Source of the DNA: Cristatella mucedo
Taxonomy: Eukaryota; Bryozoa; Phylactolaemata; Cristatellidae
DNA length: 64,000 nt
Direction of reading: 5' to 3'
Assembly: GCA_009760855.2 (NCBI GenBank)
Contig: WPIO01000026.1
Coordinates: 4,634,501-4,698,500 of the forward strand
This document shows positions 8,740 to 19,070 of the stretch, one piece after another. Each line of letters opens with the position of its first letter. Position 1 is the stretch's first letter. Below the pieces are notes generated by a model. That model did no database searches. It was given only the letters and a program-made list of their open reading frames with translations, and had not been told where the DNA came from. The translations under genes and the position numbers were made by a program.

Positions 8740-10135
8740 TCTCACGTAATAACGACTTAGGTAGAGTCTCTCTGCTTGTTTTGCTCAGTCTTTCTGCAGC
8801 TTTTGATACTATCGATCACCGAGTCCTGCTTTACGCCTATATTCTCGTCTGGGTATCACTAGCACTGCATTGCAATGGTTCAGGTCCTATCTCAGTGGGA
8901 GACTCCAGAGTATTGATATGAATGGACAAATATCATCCAAGGAATTTCTGAAATATGGGCCACCTCCTCGGTGCTCTGTGCTTGGTCTCGTAATTTTCAC
9001 GATGTATACTCCCTCTTGCCGATATGATTGCCAAGCACAATATAGGCTGTCACTTCTATGCAGACGACACTCAGATTTACCTTTGCTTTGATATCTCCCA
9101 GCCCTCCAGCACGTCGAATTCTCTACATGTACTTGCTGCGTGTATTGAAGACATTTGCACATAGATGGCAGCAAGCTTTCTTAAATTGAATGATGATAAA
9201 ACCAACTTACTAATTATGGGCAGGCCAAGTGTAATTGAAAATATAACGCTCAAAATTGGCTCTGCCAGCAAATGTCCTTTGAATCTGCACGAAATCTAGG
9301 TGTCCTTTTCCAAAGTGACCATTCATTAAACGACCATATAAGCTCCACAGTCAAGTGTGTTTACTTTCAGATACATAACGTTGCTAAAATTTCGGCTTGT
9401 TTAGACAGGGATATCACGTTTAAATTGGTCCATGCATTTGGGACATCCCGTCTCGACTTCTTTAACTTACGGCTTGCTGACATATCGCCCTATGCAAATC
9501 TGGCGCTTACAGCTGGTGTAAAACTTTTCAGCTAGGCTTGTCTGTCGTAAGCTTCGCAGTTGCCATATCTCACTACTTCTCGCCGACATTTACTGGCTAC
9601 CACTCAAGCAACGGATCGACTTCAAGGTCTTGTCACTCACTTTGAGGTCCCTTCATTCCTTGGCTCCAGCCTATCTATCAGATCTACTTCCCCACCAGGC
9701 TAAGCATCGTACCACCCGCTTTTCGGAATCTAACTGTTTACCCGTATGTCGTACAAATCTAAAATCCTTTGGATACCGTGCCTTTAGTTCGTACACACCC
9801 AAAGCCTGGAACTCACTTCCGAGTCGCGTGACGACATCCCCTGACCACATTTATTAAAGAAACTATGCATCAATGCATCCATTTATCACAGCATTTAGCG
9901 GCTCCCTGTGATTTGTTCTTTATGTGCTTATTCGGGCTGAAACTGTGCATGCTGCCACTAACCATATTTGCTTGCTGACATTGTGCATGTCAACCCTAAC
10001 CATGTTATGCTTGTTGTAATTGAGCATGCTACCACTAACCATTCGATCGTGCTTCCTTTGCAGCAAATGTAAAGCGCATAGGAAAAAAATTGAGTTCTCT
10101 GAGGGTGCTATATAAAATGTATAGTTATGATTATT
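8740..10135 (+). mobile_element. L2/CR1-like LINE: reverse transcriptase remnant and 3' UTR
   Basis: Fragments of ORF2 are readable in order: LLSLSAAFDTIDHRVLL (about 8780-8835), the catalytic YADD box (9057-9068) followed by TQIYL, FLKLNDDKTN (about 9179-9210), and the C-terminal segment LRSLHSLAPAYLSDLLPHQA to FSSYTPKAWNSLPSR (9640-9830). From about 9855 the 3' UTR carries three variants of CCACTAACCAT, then the family tail ending near 10120. Stops and frameshifts make it inactive. Confidence 0.85.
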
Positions 10136-10499
10136 TTTTTCGTATTTAATGGTCCCGAAATGAGTGCAGGTGAATAAACGGTAGTCACTGGACTTTGCTT
10201 TCAAAAGATAAGTTAATGATCAACTGAGTTTGCTGCTCACTTAGATAAAACTGCATGTTTTAGTGGTATTTTGAAAAATTGACAGTTCGTAGATTTTTAA
10301 TTGAGCATTTATTAAAGACCAGTAAAGATCTGCCTTTGAATTTATTGTTCCTTGTTTGTAACCAGCTTTAGAATTTGGAGCACCGTTGCATTTTCGGTTT
10401 CCAGTGGACTACTAATCCGGTGCTGGTCAGTTTTACTTTTTTAGAATGACAAGGAAAAGTGCGAAAATGTTCGTTATTTACTCACCTGAGAGCCACAAT
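10136..10499. other. No recognisable feature
   Basis: AT-rich sequence with no long ORF and no match to the repeats in this window. Confidence 0.6.
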
Positions 10500-10514
10500 G
10501 AGAGAGAGAGAGAG

Positions 10515-10563
<49 letters not shown>
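10500..10563. repeat. (AG)n microsatellite with AGAC interruptions
   Basis: An almost pure AG run with three AGAC units. Confidence 0.95.
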
Positions 10564-10566
<3 letters not shown>

Positions 10567-11159
10567 TTGCGAGCAGCAATCGGAAAAACGTGCATTGAAA
10601 TCGGCTTTTCATGACGTCACACCCCGCACGACAGCTGCTTAAATCAGGGCTCTTTTGGACTTATGTTTTAGGACAGGCAGCTGCATGTTTACTCTTTAAG
10701 CCAAAAAATAATATCAAGGCATTGGCTAATTGCAAAGGGCAAAGTTATCAGCGGTCTCTGTCAAATCGCCGCTCTCACTCACATAGCGCCCGCCCATAGG
10801 GTTGTAATGTCAGATCTTTGGAGCCAATCGTTTGGACCATGACCAAAACGTTAGGGTCAAAATTTTGCTATCGACAGAAACATATGTGGGTTTGGCGACT
10901 TGCGACAATGCAACAATTATCTATCAGAAATCTGGATATGGGAAGGCCCGTGTCTTTGGTTTCGAAGGTCGTGGTTTCAACTCGCCGTATGACGACGAGG
11001 AATATCCTTTCTAGCAATGATACAGCTCTGGGCTATTTAGCACTTAAAAGACCCGACAGCTGTACATTTTCTTCTCATTTAAATTGCGGCTACTGTCGTG
11101 ATACAGCTGCTGACTTACTGTGCCATTCTAGGACTTGCGGCTTCATATTGATATATATT
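10564..11159. other. No recognisable gene
   Basis: Several short ORFs (up to 136 codons at 10818-11228) show no domain, and the longest runs into a LINE tail. Nothing supports a gene. Confidence 0.55.
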
Positions 11160-11262
11160 CGGAGTTACACCCTGTTATTCGACCGTACTTGCTTTGCAGC
11201 AAATGTAAAGAGCCTAGAAAAAGATTAAGTTCTCTGAGGATGCTTTATTAGTATTATGTCAC
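11160..11262 (+). mobile_element. L2-like LINE 3' tail
   Basis: TTTGCAGCAAATGTAAAG, CCTAGAAAAAGATTAAG and TTCTCTGAGGATGCTTTAT are present without an ATT run. This is a diverged member of the tail family. Confidence 0.75.
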
Positions 11263-12690
11263 CTAAGCAATTTTGTCTAGGGCAGCTACAAAGCGTAAGT
11301 TACAACCCCTATCTTAGGTAAACGTTCTGTGCGGGAGGAGTTGAACCATTTTTTGCAGAGGCCCCACCCCACATACTGTTTGACTTTCACTGGCTCTCCA
11401 ATGGAGGAATGTCTAGGCGTTGACGAAAAAAATGCGCAAAAATTAAATTTTGCCTGTTAAAAGACAAGCTAATTATAAATGCAATTCCCAAATTTTGGTG
11501 GTGAACAGACGACCAGAATATAGTAATTTAGATTATTTTTATAAGATACATTTCCACCGGAAGTAGTGCATTGAGCGCAAAAAAAACTATTATCTTTGAA
11601 AAATAATGGCACCCGAACTGTGTTTTTGGTGAACTTTGTAAATATAAGCCACTCAACCCTAAGCGGACACGCAGAAAATCATTTTAAACTACGAAAACAT
11701 AAAACACGCCCCCACGAGGTAAAACCGTTTGACTGAAAGTTATAACAATCAAAAAGCGTAAACCCGATCGCACCAAACGTAGCCAGTTACACTACGCACC
11801 CACCTTGGGCAAACGACTATCCATGCCTATAACGCCTTATTTCCTTTCCATACATATATTTACATTGGCTCACAAACCGAAAGTCACTACCGTTCGGCAA
11901 CTAGACTATCATTAGGGATAATTTATTAATAAATTACTGCCGCCGGAGCCGCGGTAACTAAGAGTCCATTATCACTGCACCCAGTGAATTCTGACACTAC
12001 CGATCCCCGCTTCCTGTAGCAGACATGGAACACGCGGGAAGCTGCAGACAGTGCCGTGGGATCGGCGGCTGATCAGTTGGTGACTTGGATTGAACTAGCG
12101 CTTCGTTCACTGGGAATCAGTCTGCAAATGTTTTCAATTCTACTCAAGGGAAATTCAGGTGATTTTAAATTCTCGTTTATGCTTTTGTAAGTCGAGATAT
12201 GTATTGGCGAACGAGGTTCAGGCGCCCGGGTCCGACTGGCGAGTTTCAGGATTCGTTCTGTTGACGGATTTGCTCTGTTGATGCTACAGTAATGCTGACC
12301 TATTTCCAAGATCTTTATTTATATATTTATTGAATGAGTGTGCGATGCATAGCACTGTCGTATTTTTATAGCTTGGGCTCTCACCGTGTCCAACACGACA
12401 GAGTCAAATGCCAGCCCTCGGTATCTCGCAATTGTCATATGTCCTAAATAGAAATCCTATCAACTTTAAATTTGCAAAATATGATTCTATTTACCTACCT
12501 ATTGAGTCTTGCGTTCATATTGGACCTTATTAGACAGGTCAATTTTGAATATAAGCTATCTTTTTGTGTTCCAAAACGTTTTGTCCAAAATGTTTTGCTA
12601 TACATGTGTCATGCAAATGTCACAGACATGTTAATAACGATTCAATTGACGTTGAACTAGAGGTATATGCTCCTGGGGTACGGACACTTC
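11263..12690. other. No recognisable gene
   Basis: Mostly AT-rich. An imperfect inverted repeat around 12000-12070 pairs CCGATCCCCGCTTCC with a diverged complement. ORFs are at most 78 codons and match nothing I know. Confidence 0.55.
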
Positions 12691-12699
12691 TCCCTCCCC

Positions 12700-12885
12700 C
12701 ATTTAGGGTTTAGGGTTTAGGGTTTACAGTTTAGGGTTTAGTGTTTAGGGTTTGGGGGTTTAGGATTTTAGGGTTTAGGATTTATAGTTTAGGGTTTTGA
12801 GTTTTACTATTTTTAGGGTTTAGTGTTTAAGGTTAAGCGTTTAATGTTAACGGTGTTAGGGTTTATGTTTTAGGGTTTAGGGTGG
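12700..12885. repeat. Degenerate TTTAGGG telomere-like array
   Basis: About 185 bp of imperfect repeats based on TTTAGGG, with variants such as TTTAGTG, TTTACAG, TTTGGGGG and TTTATAG. The canonical animal telomere unit is TTAGGG; TTTAGGG is the plant type. The array sits between AT-rich DNA and a SINE and is not at a sequence end. Confidence 0.85.
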
Positions 12886-13117
12886 GTTGCGCCTCCGCCG
12901 CCTAAATCCACCCTTGCTCTTATTCTGCGCTTTAATTAGTGCGTATTAGGGCGTAACTAGATCTCTTGAGCTCGAGTTCTGAGGCTTAGCGCTCATTTGG
13001 CACGCCGTAGCATGCGCCCGCTTTGACGGGTACGAACACGTGCCTGGCGGCGTTGAGCGGGACCAAACTGTATAGCTCCGCTGCAACCGCCGCTTCTTGT
13101 TTTAATAGAGCCTGAAA

Positions 13118-13290
13118 GACTAGCTGATTGTTCTGCCTTTGTTGTATAGCGACAGAAGAGCCTTTACGGCTATCGCCACCGCTTGCAGCGGCGATAAAGA
13201 ATCACCCACCACAGGATTCGAACCTACAACCTCGAGGCCGAGGTCTTGAAAAGCAACCACCTTACCTAACGAGCCATCAAGGCTCACTAA
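13118..13290 (-). mobile_element. SINE-1 (tRNA-derived), reverse orientation
   Basis: On the minus strand: an A-box-like segment (TGGCTCGTTAGGTAAGG), a B box (GGTTCGAATCC), a conserved hairpin-forming body (TTTATCGCCGCTGCAAGCGG) and a tail region with CTTCTGTCGCTATAC. The boxes are internal RNA polymerase III promoter elements. Confidence 0.85.
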
Positions 13291-13302
13291 CTTCATTTCA
13301 TC

Positions 13303-13331
13303 ATGTATATATATATATACAGATATATATA

Positions 13332-13422
<91 letters not shown>
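13303..13422. repeat. (TA)n and long (GT)n microsatellite
   Basis: TA-rich run at 13303-13332, then about 88 bp of perfect GT from 13334 to 13422. Poly-Cys/Val ORFs read through it are artefacts. Confidence 0.97.
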
Positions 13423-13424
<2 letters not shown>

Positions 13425-13447
13425 TCTTAGTTACTCATTCATCAACA

Positions 13448-13555
13448 TAAGGGGGAAATGTCCTACGGGGGGGGGATGTCGGGGGCGGGGGATGTCCTAG
13501 GGTCCCCCAGCGGGAATGTCGGGGTGGGGGCGTCCAGGGAGGGAAATGTCCTACA
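13448..13555 (+). repeat. G-rich repeat with ATGTC units
   Basis: Runs of four to nine G alternate with AATGTC or ATGTCCTA about six times. The G runs could form G-quadruplexes on the plus strand. No coding meaning is seen. Confidence 0.6.
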
Positions 13556-14010
13556 ACTATGCTCCATGGTATGTGCTTCAAAGTTGTGAAGTAAACCGAG
13601 TGACCCTGGCTTTGTGTGTGTGTGTGTCGATCGTGTGCACGCTTTAAAACATCGGTTGTCTTCACGAGTTTTTTACCAGCACTTCACTTTGGGAACTGGA
13701 AAAATCTACTGAATGGTCAATTTGCAACCCAACAACGTGAAATTTGGAATATAAGCTGGTCTTAACTATTTCTGGGGGCTGACAGTCTCATCGCGACTGT
13801 CGGTATCATAAGTATAGCTGGAGGTGTCATTAAAGTTCTTGAACTTGATAATGCAGATGCATGCATATATATAAACGGCTCAGCCGAAAAGTTTTCAGCC
13901 TTCTTTACTGAACAAATTGTGCACATTCGTGCCTCCATAAAGTTCCCTCCGAATAAAGCAATTTCGGAATCGCAACCTCTAACCTTCCTTAAAAGACTTT
14001 CCGAGGTTTA

Positions 14011-14314
14011 TGTAGTTCGATTGCATGCGGGCTGGTACCGCTCCTTTCCTAAACAGCAGTTGGGAGCATCGTCGAGAGGGGCCTGTGCACAGCTGTGGTC
14101 AGCTTCTAATGAGGCGTTGACACAGACCGATAACCCGCTGATGAATAGATGGTGGATTCACCATCGGGGTCGGCCAAGGGACAGCCCGAGGGGAGGAGAG
14201 AGGGGACTTGAGTGTGAGAAGGGGGCGAAGGCAGTCGTGCGTCTTGCTGCTCCGTGCCTTGTGCAATAAACCATTGGCGTTGTTCTGGGCCAGCGTTCTG
14301 TATGCCGAACCACA
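14011..14314 (+). repeat. 5' LTR of element 2
   Basis: It begins TGTAGTTCGATTGC and ends GCCGAACCACA, with TG...CA ends. A polyadenylation signal AATAAA lies at about 14267. It differs from the 3' LTR by only a few substitutions (for example ACAGACC versus ACAGGCC), which points to a recent insertion. Confidence 0.9.
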
Positions 14315-14328
14315 AGCTAATTCGTTGG

Positions 14329-14757
14329 ATGGAGCCGATGACGCCCTGGGAGATGTCTTGTGCAGCGTCTCTAGACTTTGATGGCTTCGGAGACTTCGTT
14401 GGCTGGCTGCTGAACTTCGAGAGGGAGATCGAGAAAAGTGGCTACGAACCGAGTGAGTGCCACTTGTTTTTGCTCCTTGCTATGCAAGGCGGGGCCTTCA
14501 CGTTTGCCTCGGGGCTCCCGCAGGAAGTTCAGGATGACTATGCCCAGCTTCGTGAGGCCCTAGTGAGGGCATTCACCTCGCCGGCCGGTAGAGAGCGATT
14601 GCTGCACGCTGATTGGGTAAAGGCTGGTCGGACTGAGAGGGCCGACAGGAGCGACCGGAAGCGGCAGCAGCGATCACCAACTGTGTGCCGGGCGACAGAG
14701 GTTTGTCAGGCTGCCCCCCCCCCCCGTGGCGGCACCCAACGGCTCTCAAAGCGGTAA
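14329..14757 (+). CDS. Gag-like ORF of element 2
   Basis: The 143-codon frame opens at the ATG 15 bases after the 5' LTR. It shows a Ty3/gypsy capsid pattern: FDGFGDFVGWLLNFEREIEK, then LLAMQGGAFTFASGLP and YAQLREALVRAF. Gag proteins assemble the particle that carries element RNA. A basic tail (RADRSDRKRQQR) follows, but no CCHC zinc knuckle is seen. After a run of about a dozen Cs (14708-14720) the frame ends at a TAA at 14755. The next repetitive frame continues in phase 3, so the C run has probably slipped. Confidence 0.7.
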   Translation: MEPMTPWEMSCAASLDFDGFGDFVGWLLNFEREIEKSGYEPSECHLFLLLAMQGGAFTFASGLPQEVQDDYAQLREALVRAFTSPAGRERLLHADWVKAGRTERADRSDRKRQQRSPTVCRATEVCQAAPPPRGGTQRLSKR

Positions 14758-14800
14758 CGGTTGATCAGGCTGCGATGGTGTTCCAGGAAGCAACGGCGTT

Positions 14801-14831
14801 GTGCGAGGCCACGGTCAGCGGTGTGGCCGAG

Positions 14832-14880
<49 letters not shown>

Positions 14881-15757
14881 GATGCACGGAGAGTCGGCAG
14901 CGTCAGCGACAGAGTCGGCGGCGTCCGCGACAGAGTCGGCGGCGTCCGCGTGGAAAGCGGCGGCGTCCGCGATGAAGGCGGCGGCGTCCGCGGCAGAGTC
15001 GGCGGCGTACGCGGCAGAGTCGGCGGCGTCCGCGGCAGAGTCGGCGGCGGCAGAGTCGGCGGCAGCAGAGTCGGCGGCGTCCGCGGCAGGGTCGGCGGCG
15101 TCCGAGGCAGGGTCGGCGGCGTCCGAGGCAGGGTCGGCGGCGTCCGAGGCAGGGTCGGCGGCGTCCGAGGCAGGGTCGGCGGCGTCCGAGGCAGGGTCGG
15201 CGGCGTCCGCGATAGGGGCATTGGCCTGCGATGGAGTGCAAGCCATGAAGGTGACGTTGGACTGCGACCAGCCGGTGGGCTGTGACGCGGCGCAGGCCGG
15301 AGAGTGGGCGCAGACCAAAGAGTCTGCACAGGACTGCAAGACTGTCCTGGAAGAAGAGTTTGTGCTGGCCGCAGAGTGTGTGCAGACTCTTCGGTCTGCA
15401 CAGGACGGAGAGGCTGTCCAAGAGGGAGAATCTGCGCAGGCCGCAGTGTATGTGCAGACCGAAGAGTCTGAACAGGACGGAGAGGCTGCCCAGGAGGGAG
15501 ATTCTGTGCAGGCCGCAGAGATTGTGCAGGCCGGAGAGACTGCCCAGGTTGGAGAGGGTACGCAGGACGGAGAAGCAGCTGCGTATATCGGAGACGCGGC
15601 GGCAGAATTGGCAGAGGCGGATGGAGCGACTGCTGTTGGTGTCCGAAAAACAGTGGCTGTGGACGTCAGCTCGATGACGATGGCCGGTGGCTCACGTTGC
15701 CGCCTGGTGGCAAAAGGCCGTGCATCAGCTCGCCTCTTGCGATCAGCCATCAGGTAG
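14801..15757 (+). CDS. Heptad-repeat ORF of element 2 (unknown function)
   Basis: An open frame of 318 codons, beginning at a GTG; the true start is unclear because phase-3 sequence at 14739-14833 (VTVDQAAMVFQEATALCEAT) seems to belong to it. 14 seven-residue units of the SAASATE or SAASEAG type plus two five-residue units occupy about 14884-15215. Five consecutive units are nearly identical. More diverged Gln/Glu/Ala-rich heptads (such as SAQDGEA and VQEGESA) continue to about 15600. The spacing suits a long alpha-helix or coiled coil. I do not recognise the protein. Translations of the opposite strand and other phases are shadows of the repeat. Confidence 0.5.
14834..14879. repeat. (GA)n microsatellite inside the element 2 ORFs
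   Basis: About 46 bp of GA. The heptad-style reading lies in phase 3 before it and in phase 2 after it, which implies a length change in this run. Confidence 0.92.
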
Positions 15758-15910
15758 CCTGTGGGGTCAGCTATTGAAGTTAGCTGCTATGTCGAGGATG
15801 TTTAGGGTCTAGTTTGTATCGTTTATAGATAGGCTCATTCATGCTGCCCTGTACATTGCAGCTACATGTGTTGGTGCTGCAAACTTGTGACCTTAAGGTC
15901 AAAGGTCGGT

Positions 15911-16095
15911 GAGCCGTGATGGCACACTAGGTAAGGCGGTTGCTTTCATGGCCTCGGTCCCGAGGTCGTGGGTTTGATTCCTGCGGCGGGGCGATCCTTT
16001 ATCGCCACTGCAAGCGGTGGTGATAGCCGTAATGGCTCTTCTGTCGCTATACAAAAGAGGCTGTTAAAACAGCTAGGATTTATTTATTTTTTATA
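15911..16095 (+). mobile_element. SINE-1 inside element 2
   Basis: Full-length head (GAGCCGTGATGGCACACTAG), B box GGTTTGATTCC, the body with ATCGCCACTGCAAGCGG, and a T-rich end. It inserted just upstream of the 3' LTR, so it is younger than element 2. Confidence 0.88.
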
Positions 16096-16103
16096 AGGGG
16101 GCG

Positions 16104-16407
16104 TGTAGTTCAATTGCATGCGGGCTGGTACCGCTCCTTTCCTAAACAGCAGTTGGGAGCATCGTCGAGAGGGGCCTGTGCACAGCTGTGGTCAGCTTCT
16201 AATGAGGCGTTGACACAGGCCGATAACCCGCTGAGGAATAGATGGTGGATTCACCATCGGGGTCGGCCAAGGGACAGCCCGAGGGGAGGAGAGAGGGGAC
16301 TCGAGTGTGAGAAGGGGGCGAAGGCAGTCGTGCGTCTTGCTGCTCCGTGCCTTGTGCAATAAACCATTGGCGTTGTTCTGGGCCAGCGTTCTGTATGCCG
16401 AACCACA
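16104..16407 (+). repeat. 3' LTR of element 2
   Basis: 304 bp from TGTAGTTCAATTGC to GCCGAACCACA, colinear with 14011-14314. A short G-rich run (AAGGGGGCG) directly before it is the candidate polypurine tract. Confidence 0.9.
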
Positions 16408-16600
16408 GTTTCTGCCTGCGATGTGGCTAACTTAATAAGTCTGCTAAAAAGAGCTCGTCTCCTGAAGACCCTATACCATTATCTCTGAGGTCTTTACTGG
16501 CAGACCAACATAGCCCTGCCGTAACCGAGATTTATAATGCTTCTTTGGAAAAAGGGGTCGTACCCAAGTCCTTCAAATCAGCAGTCATTAGACCTATACG

Positions 16601-17267
16601 TGTATCCAGGTTAGGTTTGGTTGGCTGGTACGGGACGGCTGTAATGTGGTAAGGGTCACCGGCTAGGCCGAGGTCTGACCTATGGGCATGGCCGGATGTT
16701 GGAGGCTCCCGGTCACGCCAAGTTATGTATCTGGATGGGTGCAGGCGTGCTCCGGCGATGCGGCCTCGCACGCAAGGCAACGAGTACCCACGGCCCGAGC
16801 GGAGCTGGATAGCAGGCTAGTTGTTACGGTTTGTATACTCCGCGTTCCCCGTGTAGCGTGTTCGTGACCCCCGTGAGTTGACGTCTTTCGGCGGAAGCTC
16901 TCAAACGTGGTAGAAGTCGATTCCGACAAGCCAAGCAGTTACTCAGCTAGCCGGATCTTTTACGGCGAACGTTCGTACTGTTGGAACGGATTCGGTACAA
17001 GGGTGGGACTGCGGAAGCCGACTGACCAACTAACGCATTTGTTCGCGCTTGTTGCGTCGTCTTGCGCCCCTATAGAGTACTTTGTATAGGACCTCCCTGT
17101 AGACTTGTCTAGTTCCCCTGTTTTTTTTGGCGCATGCGATATTAAAATGAGGTCTAACCTGACAGCCGCTCATCTTACCCTAGCTCAGCGGCATGGCAAA
17201 CAGCGGTGTGGCCAGAGTATGGCGGGGCTTGGCAGGAATAGCCTCTGACCTATGGAACTCGGCTACA
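16601..17267 (+). mobile_element. Solo-LTR-like insertion in the CR1 LINE
   Basis: A 667-bp segment starts TGTATCCAGG and ends CGGCTACA. It is flanked by TACG on the left and TACT on the right, a 4-bp target duplication with one change. Removing it rejoins the CR1 sequence. It contains an ATTAAA polyadenylation-like signal near 17142 and no coding frame of note. Internal similarity to other LTRs in the window was not seen. Confidence 0.55.
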
Positions 17268-18690
17268 TACTTCAAAGCCTAGATTAGATACAGAGGTCCT
17301 TACAAACTACCGCCCAGTTTCCCTTCTTCCTTTCTTGTCAAAGATTCTTGAAAAAATTGTTGATAAGCAGCCGGTTGAACATATTGAAAATAATGAAATG
17401 TCAGAAACATTGGAATCAGGGTTCAAGAGGCAGCACTCCTCTGAAACTGCTCTCCTCCGTGTAAACGATGACATTCTACGTGGCAATGACGACGGAAATA
17501 TCACTGCCCTAGCTCTGCTAGATCTGTCTGCTGCCTTCGATACCATCGATCACGATGTTCTGCTTGAGCGATTGAGAACAACGATCGGTCTGGCAGACGA
17601 AGCACTGGCGTGGTTTAAATCGTACTTGTCTGATCGTGTTCAATCCGCGTCGTGTGGGTGTCAGGTCACTCACACGAGAAGAAGGGTCACCTATGGAGTC
17701 CGTCAAGAGTCTGTCCTCGTTCCCTTGCTGTTCTCCATTTATACTCAACCTCTGGAAAAATTTATTAAGGCCCGTGGAATAGGATATCACTTTTATACTG
17801 ACGATACTCAGCTGTATTTTTCATTCAAACCGTCAGAGTCTGCAGCAGCAACTGATAAACTGAATGCTTGCCTAGCCGACATTCAGTCCTGGATTTCGAA
17901 AAATTTCTTAAAACTAAAGGACGATATTTTAAAAGCTTCATTAAGAAGACTTCTTCCACAGCTAGACATCCCATCCGATCCTTATCTATGATAAGGAGCT
18001 GTCTTCCACAGTGGCTTGCAAAAAATTTAACTAGCTCCCTAGTTCTGTCTCGGCTTTATTATTGTAATTCTCTTTTGGCTGGGCGGCCGAAAAAAGCAAC
18101 TATGCCACTGCAGATGGCTATGAATATGGCTGCAAGGCTAGTTTGCAAATCCCAGAGGTTTAACCTCGGGTCTCCTTTGCTACAAAAGTTAGGATGGATA
18201 CAGTTGATCAACGGATACCGAGCAAAGTTCTTACGCTGACCCTTAAGGCCCGCGATGGCTTGGCTTCTCCATACCTAACTGAACTACTGCACCAGTTTCA
18301 GCCTCCTCGTGCCCTCTGGCCTGAATGGACAATAAATTATCTGTTCCGTTCCTCTACTTAAAGACTGTTGGCGACAGAATCTTTAGCTGTGCAGGTCCTA
18401 GACTGTGGAACTCACTTTAACGATTCTTACGCAACGACAACTACACTCCTGCTACCGACAATTGCATAACCTTAACAGCGGTCCTGAGCTGCTACTTCCA
18501 TGCTACTCACTACCTCAACCGTTCTCCTGAATCTGCTATGCTTCCCATCTTCTCTTTGTTGCGCGAGATGAAGTCTGTTGGCTATCGATTGCGTACCGAA
18601 AGCCATTTGGGCTGTGATTTCGCTATACAAATCTCTCCGGAGTAACACCCACATAGCCTTTGTGGAGTTGCAGTCGGAGATATGCAACGT

Positions 18691-19070
18691 TGACATGCCA
18701 AATAATTTTTTTATTTTCTTTTTAGATACGGCAGCACTCAGAACCAAGAGTGCCGCGCATCTTTTGAGAGCATTCGTATTTATTTCTACAGTGCTTGGTG
18801 TTGAATCTGTTGATTTTCCTCAACAAAAAAACATTTTATAAACCTGGAAAAACGTGAGAATGACTTGTATAGGTCAGCAGAAGGTCAAAATGATAGCTAT
18901 GGGTTACATCAAAAGATAGATGGTGTTGTCCTGGTTGTTTGTGCCAATTTGCATGCCAATTGTTCCATTAGTATTTAAGAAATATCAATAAATGTGCTGT
19001 GAGCGATATAAGTCCTATAAGGGTGGGGCGATAACTCCCAACCCCTCGCCAAGTACAACGTTCCTCGGAC
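18691..19070. other. No recognisable gene
   Basis: Mixed-composition sequence after the CR1 3' end, with ORFs below 90 codons and no motif. Confidence 0.55.

Larger units (their letters stand above)
14011..16407 (+). mobile_element. Complete non-autonomous LTR retroelement (element 2)
   Basis: Two LTRs of the same length (304 bp) frame a 1.8-kb interior with a Gag-like ORF and a long heptad-repeat ORF. No protease, reverse transcriptase or integrase is visible, so movement would need enzymes from another element. The flanks GTTTA (left) and GTTTC (right) fit a 5-bp target duplication with one change, and the CR1 reading frame resumes across the site. A SINE-1 copy lies just before the 3' LTR. 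Confidence 0.85.
13830..18690 (+). mobile_element. CR1-like LINE (ORF2 and 3' end) split by two insertions
   Basis: Three pieces read in one order: 13830-14010, 16408-16600 and 17268-18690. The protein resumes across each gap: VIRP ends at the second break and DTEVLTNYRPVS follows it. The reverse transcriptase runs from 17283 with LLDLSAAFDTIDHDVLL, WFKSYLSDRVQS, YGVRQESVLVP (normally G-V-P-Q-G-S-V-L-G-P) and a mutated catalytic box YTDD (17794-17805). After an internal deletion near 17930 come AARLVCKSQRF, SPYLTELLHQFQPP and the 3' end. Mutated catalytic and template-grip residues, stops and insertions mean it is dead. Related 3' ends lie at 35640, 37240 and 56480 on the minus strand. Confidence 0.88.

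Noticed and set aside
11940-11990. Apparent rRNA-like segment (GAGCCGCGGTAACTAAGAG)
   Set aside because: Only a short resemblance to conserved large-subunit rRNA, with no colinear rRNA sequence on either side.
14706-15750. Minus-strand ORFs of Pro/Thr or Ala/Asp repeats in element 2
   Set aside because: They mirror the 21-bp repeat. The Gag orientation and LTR signals favour the plus strand.
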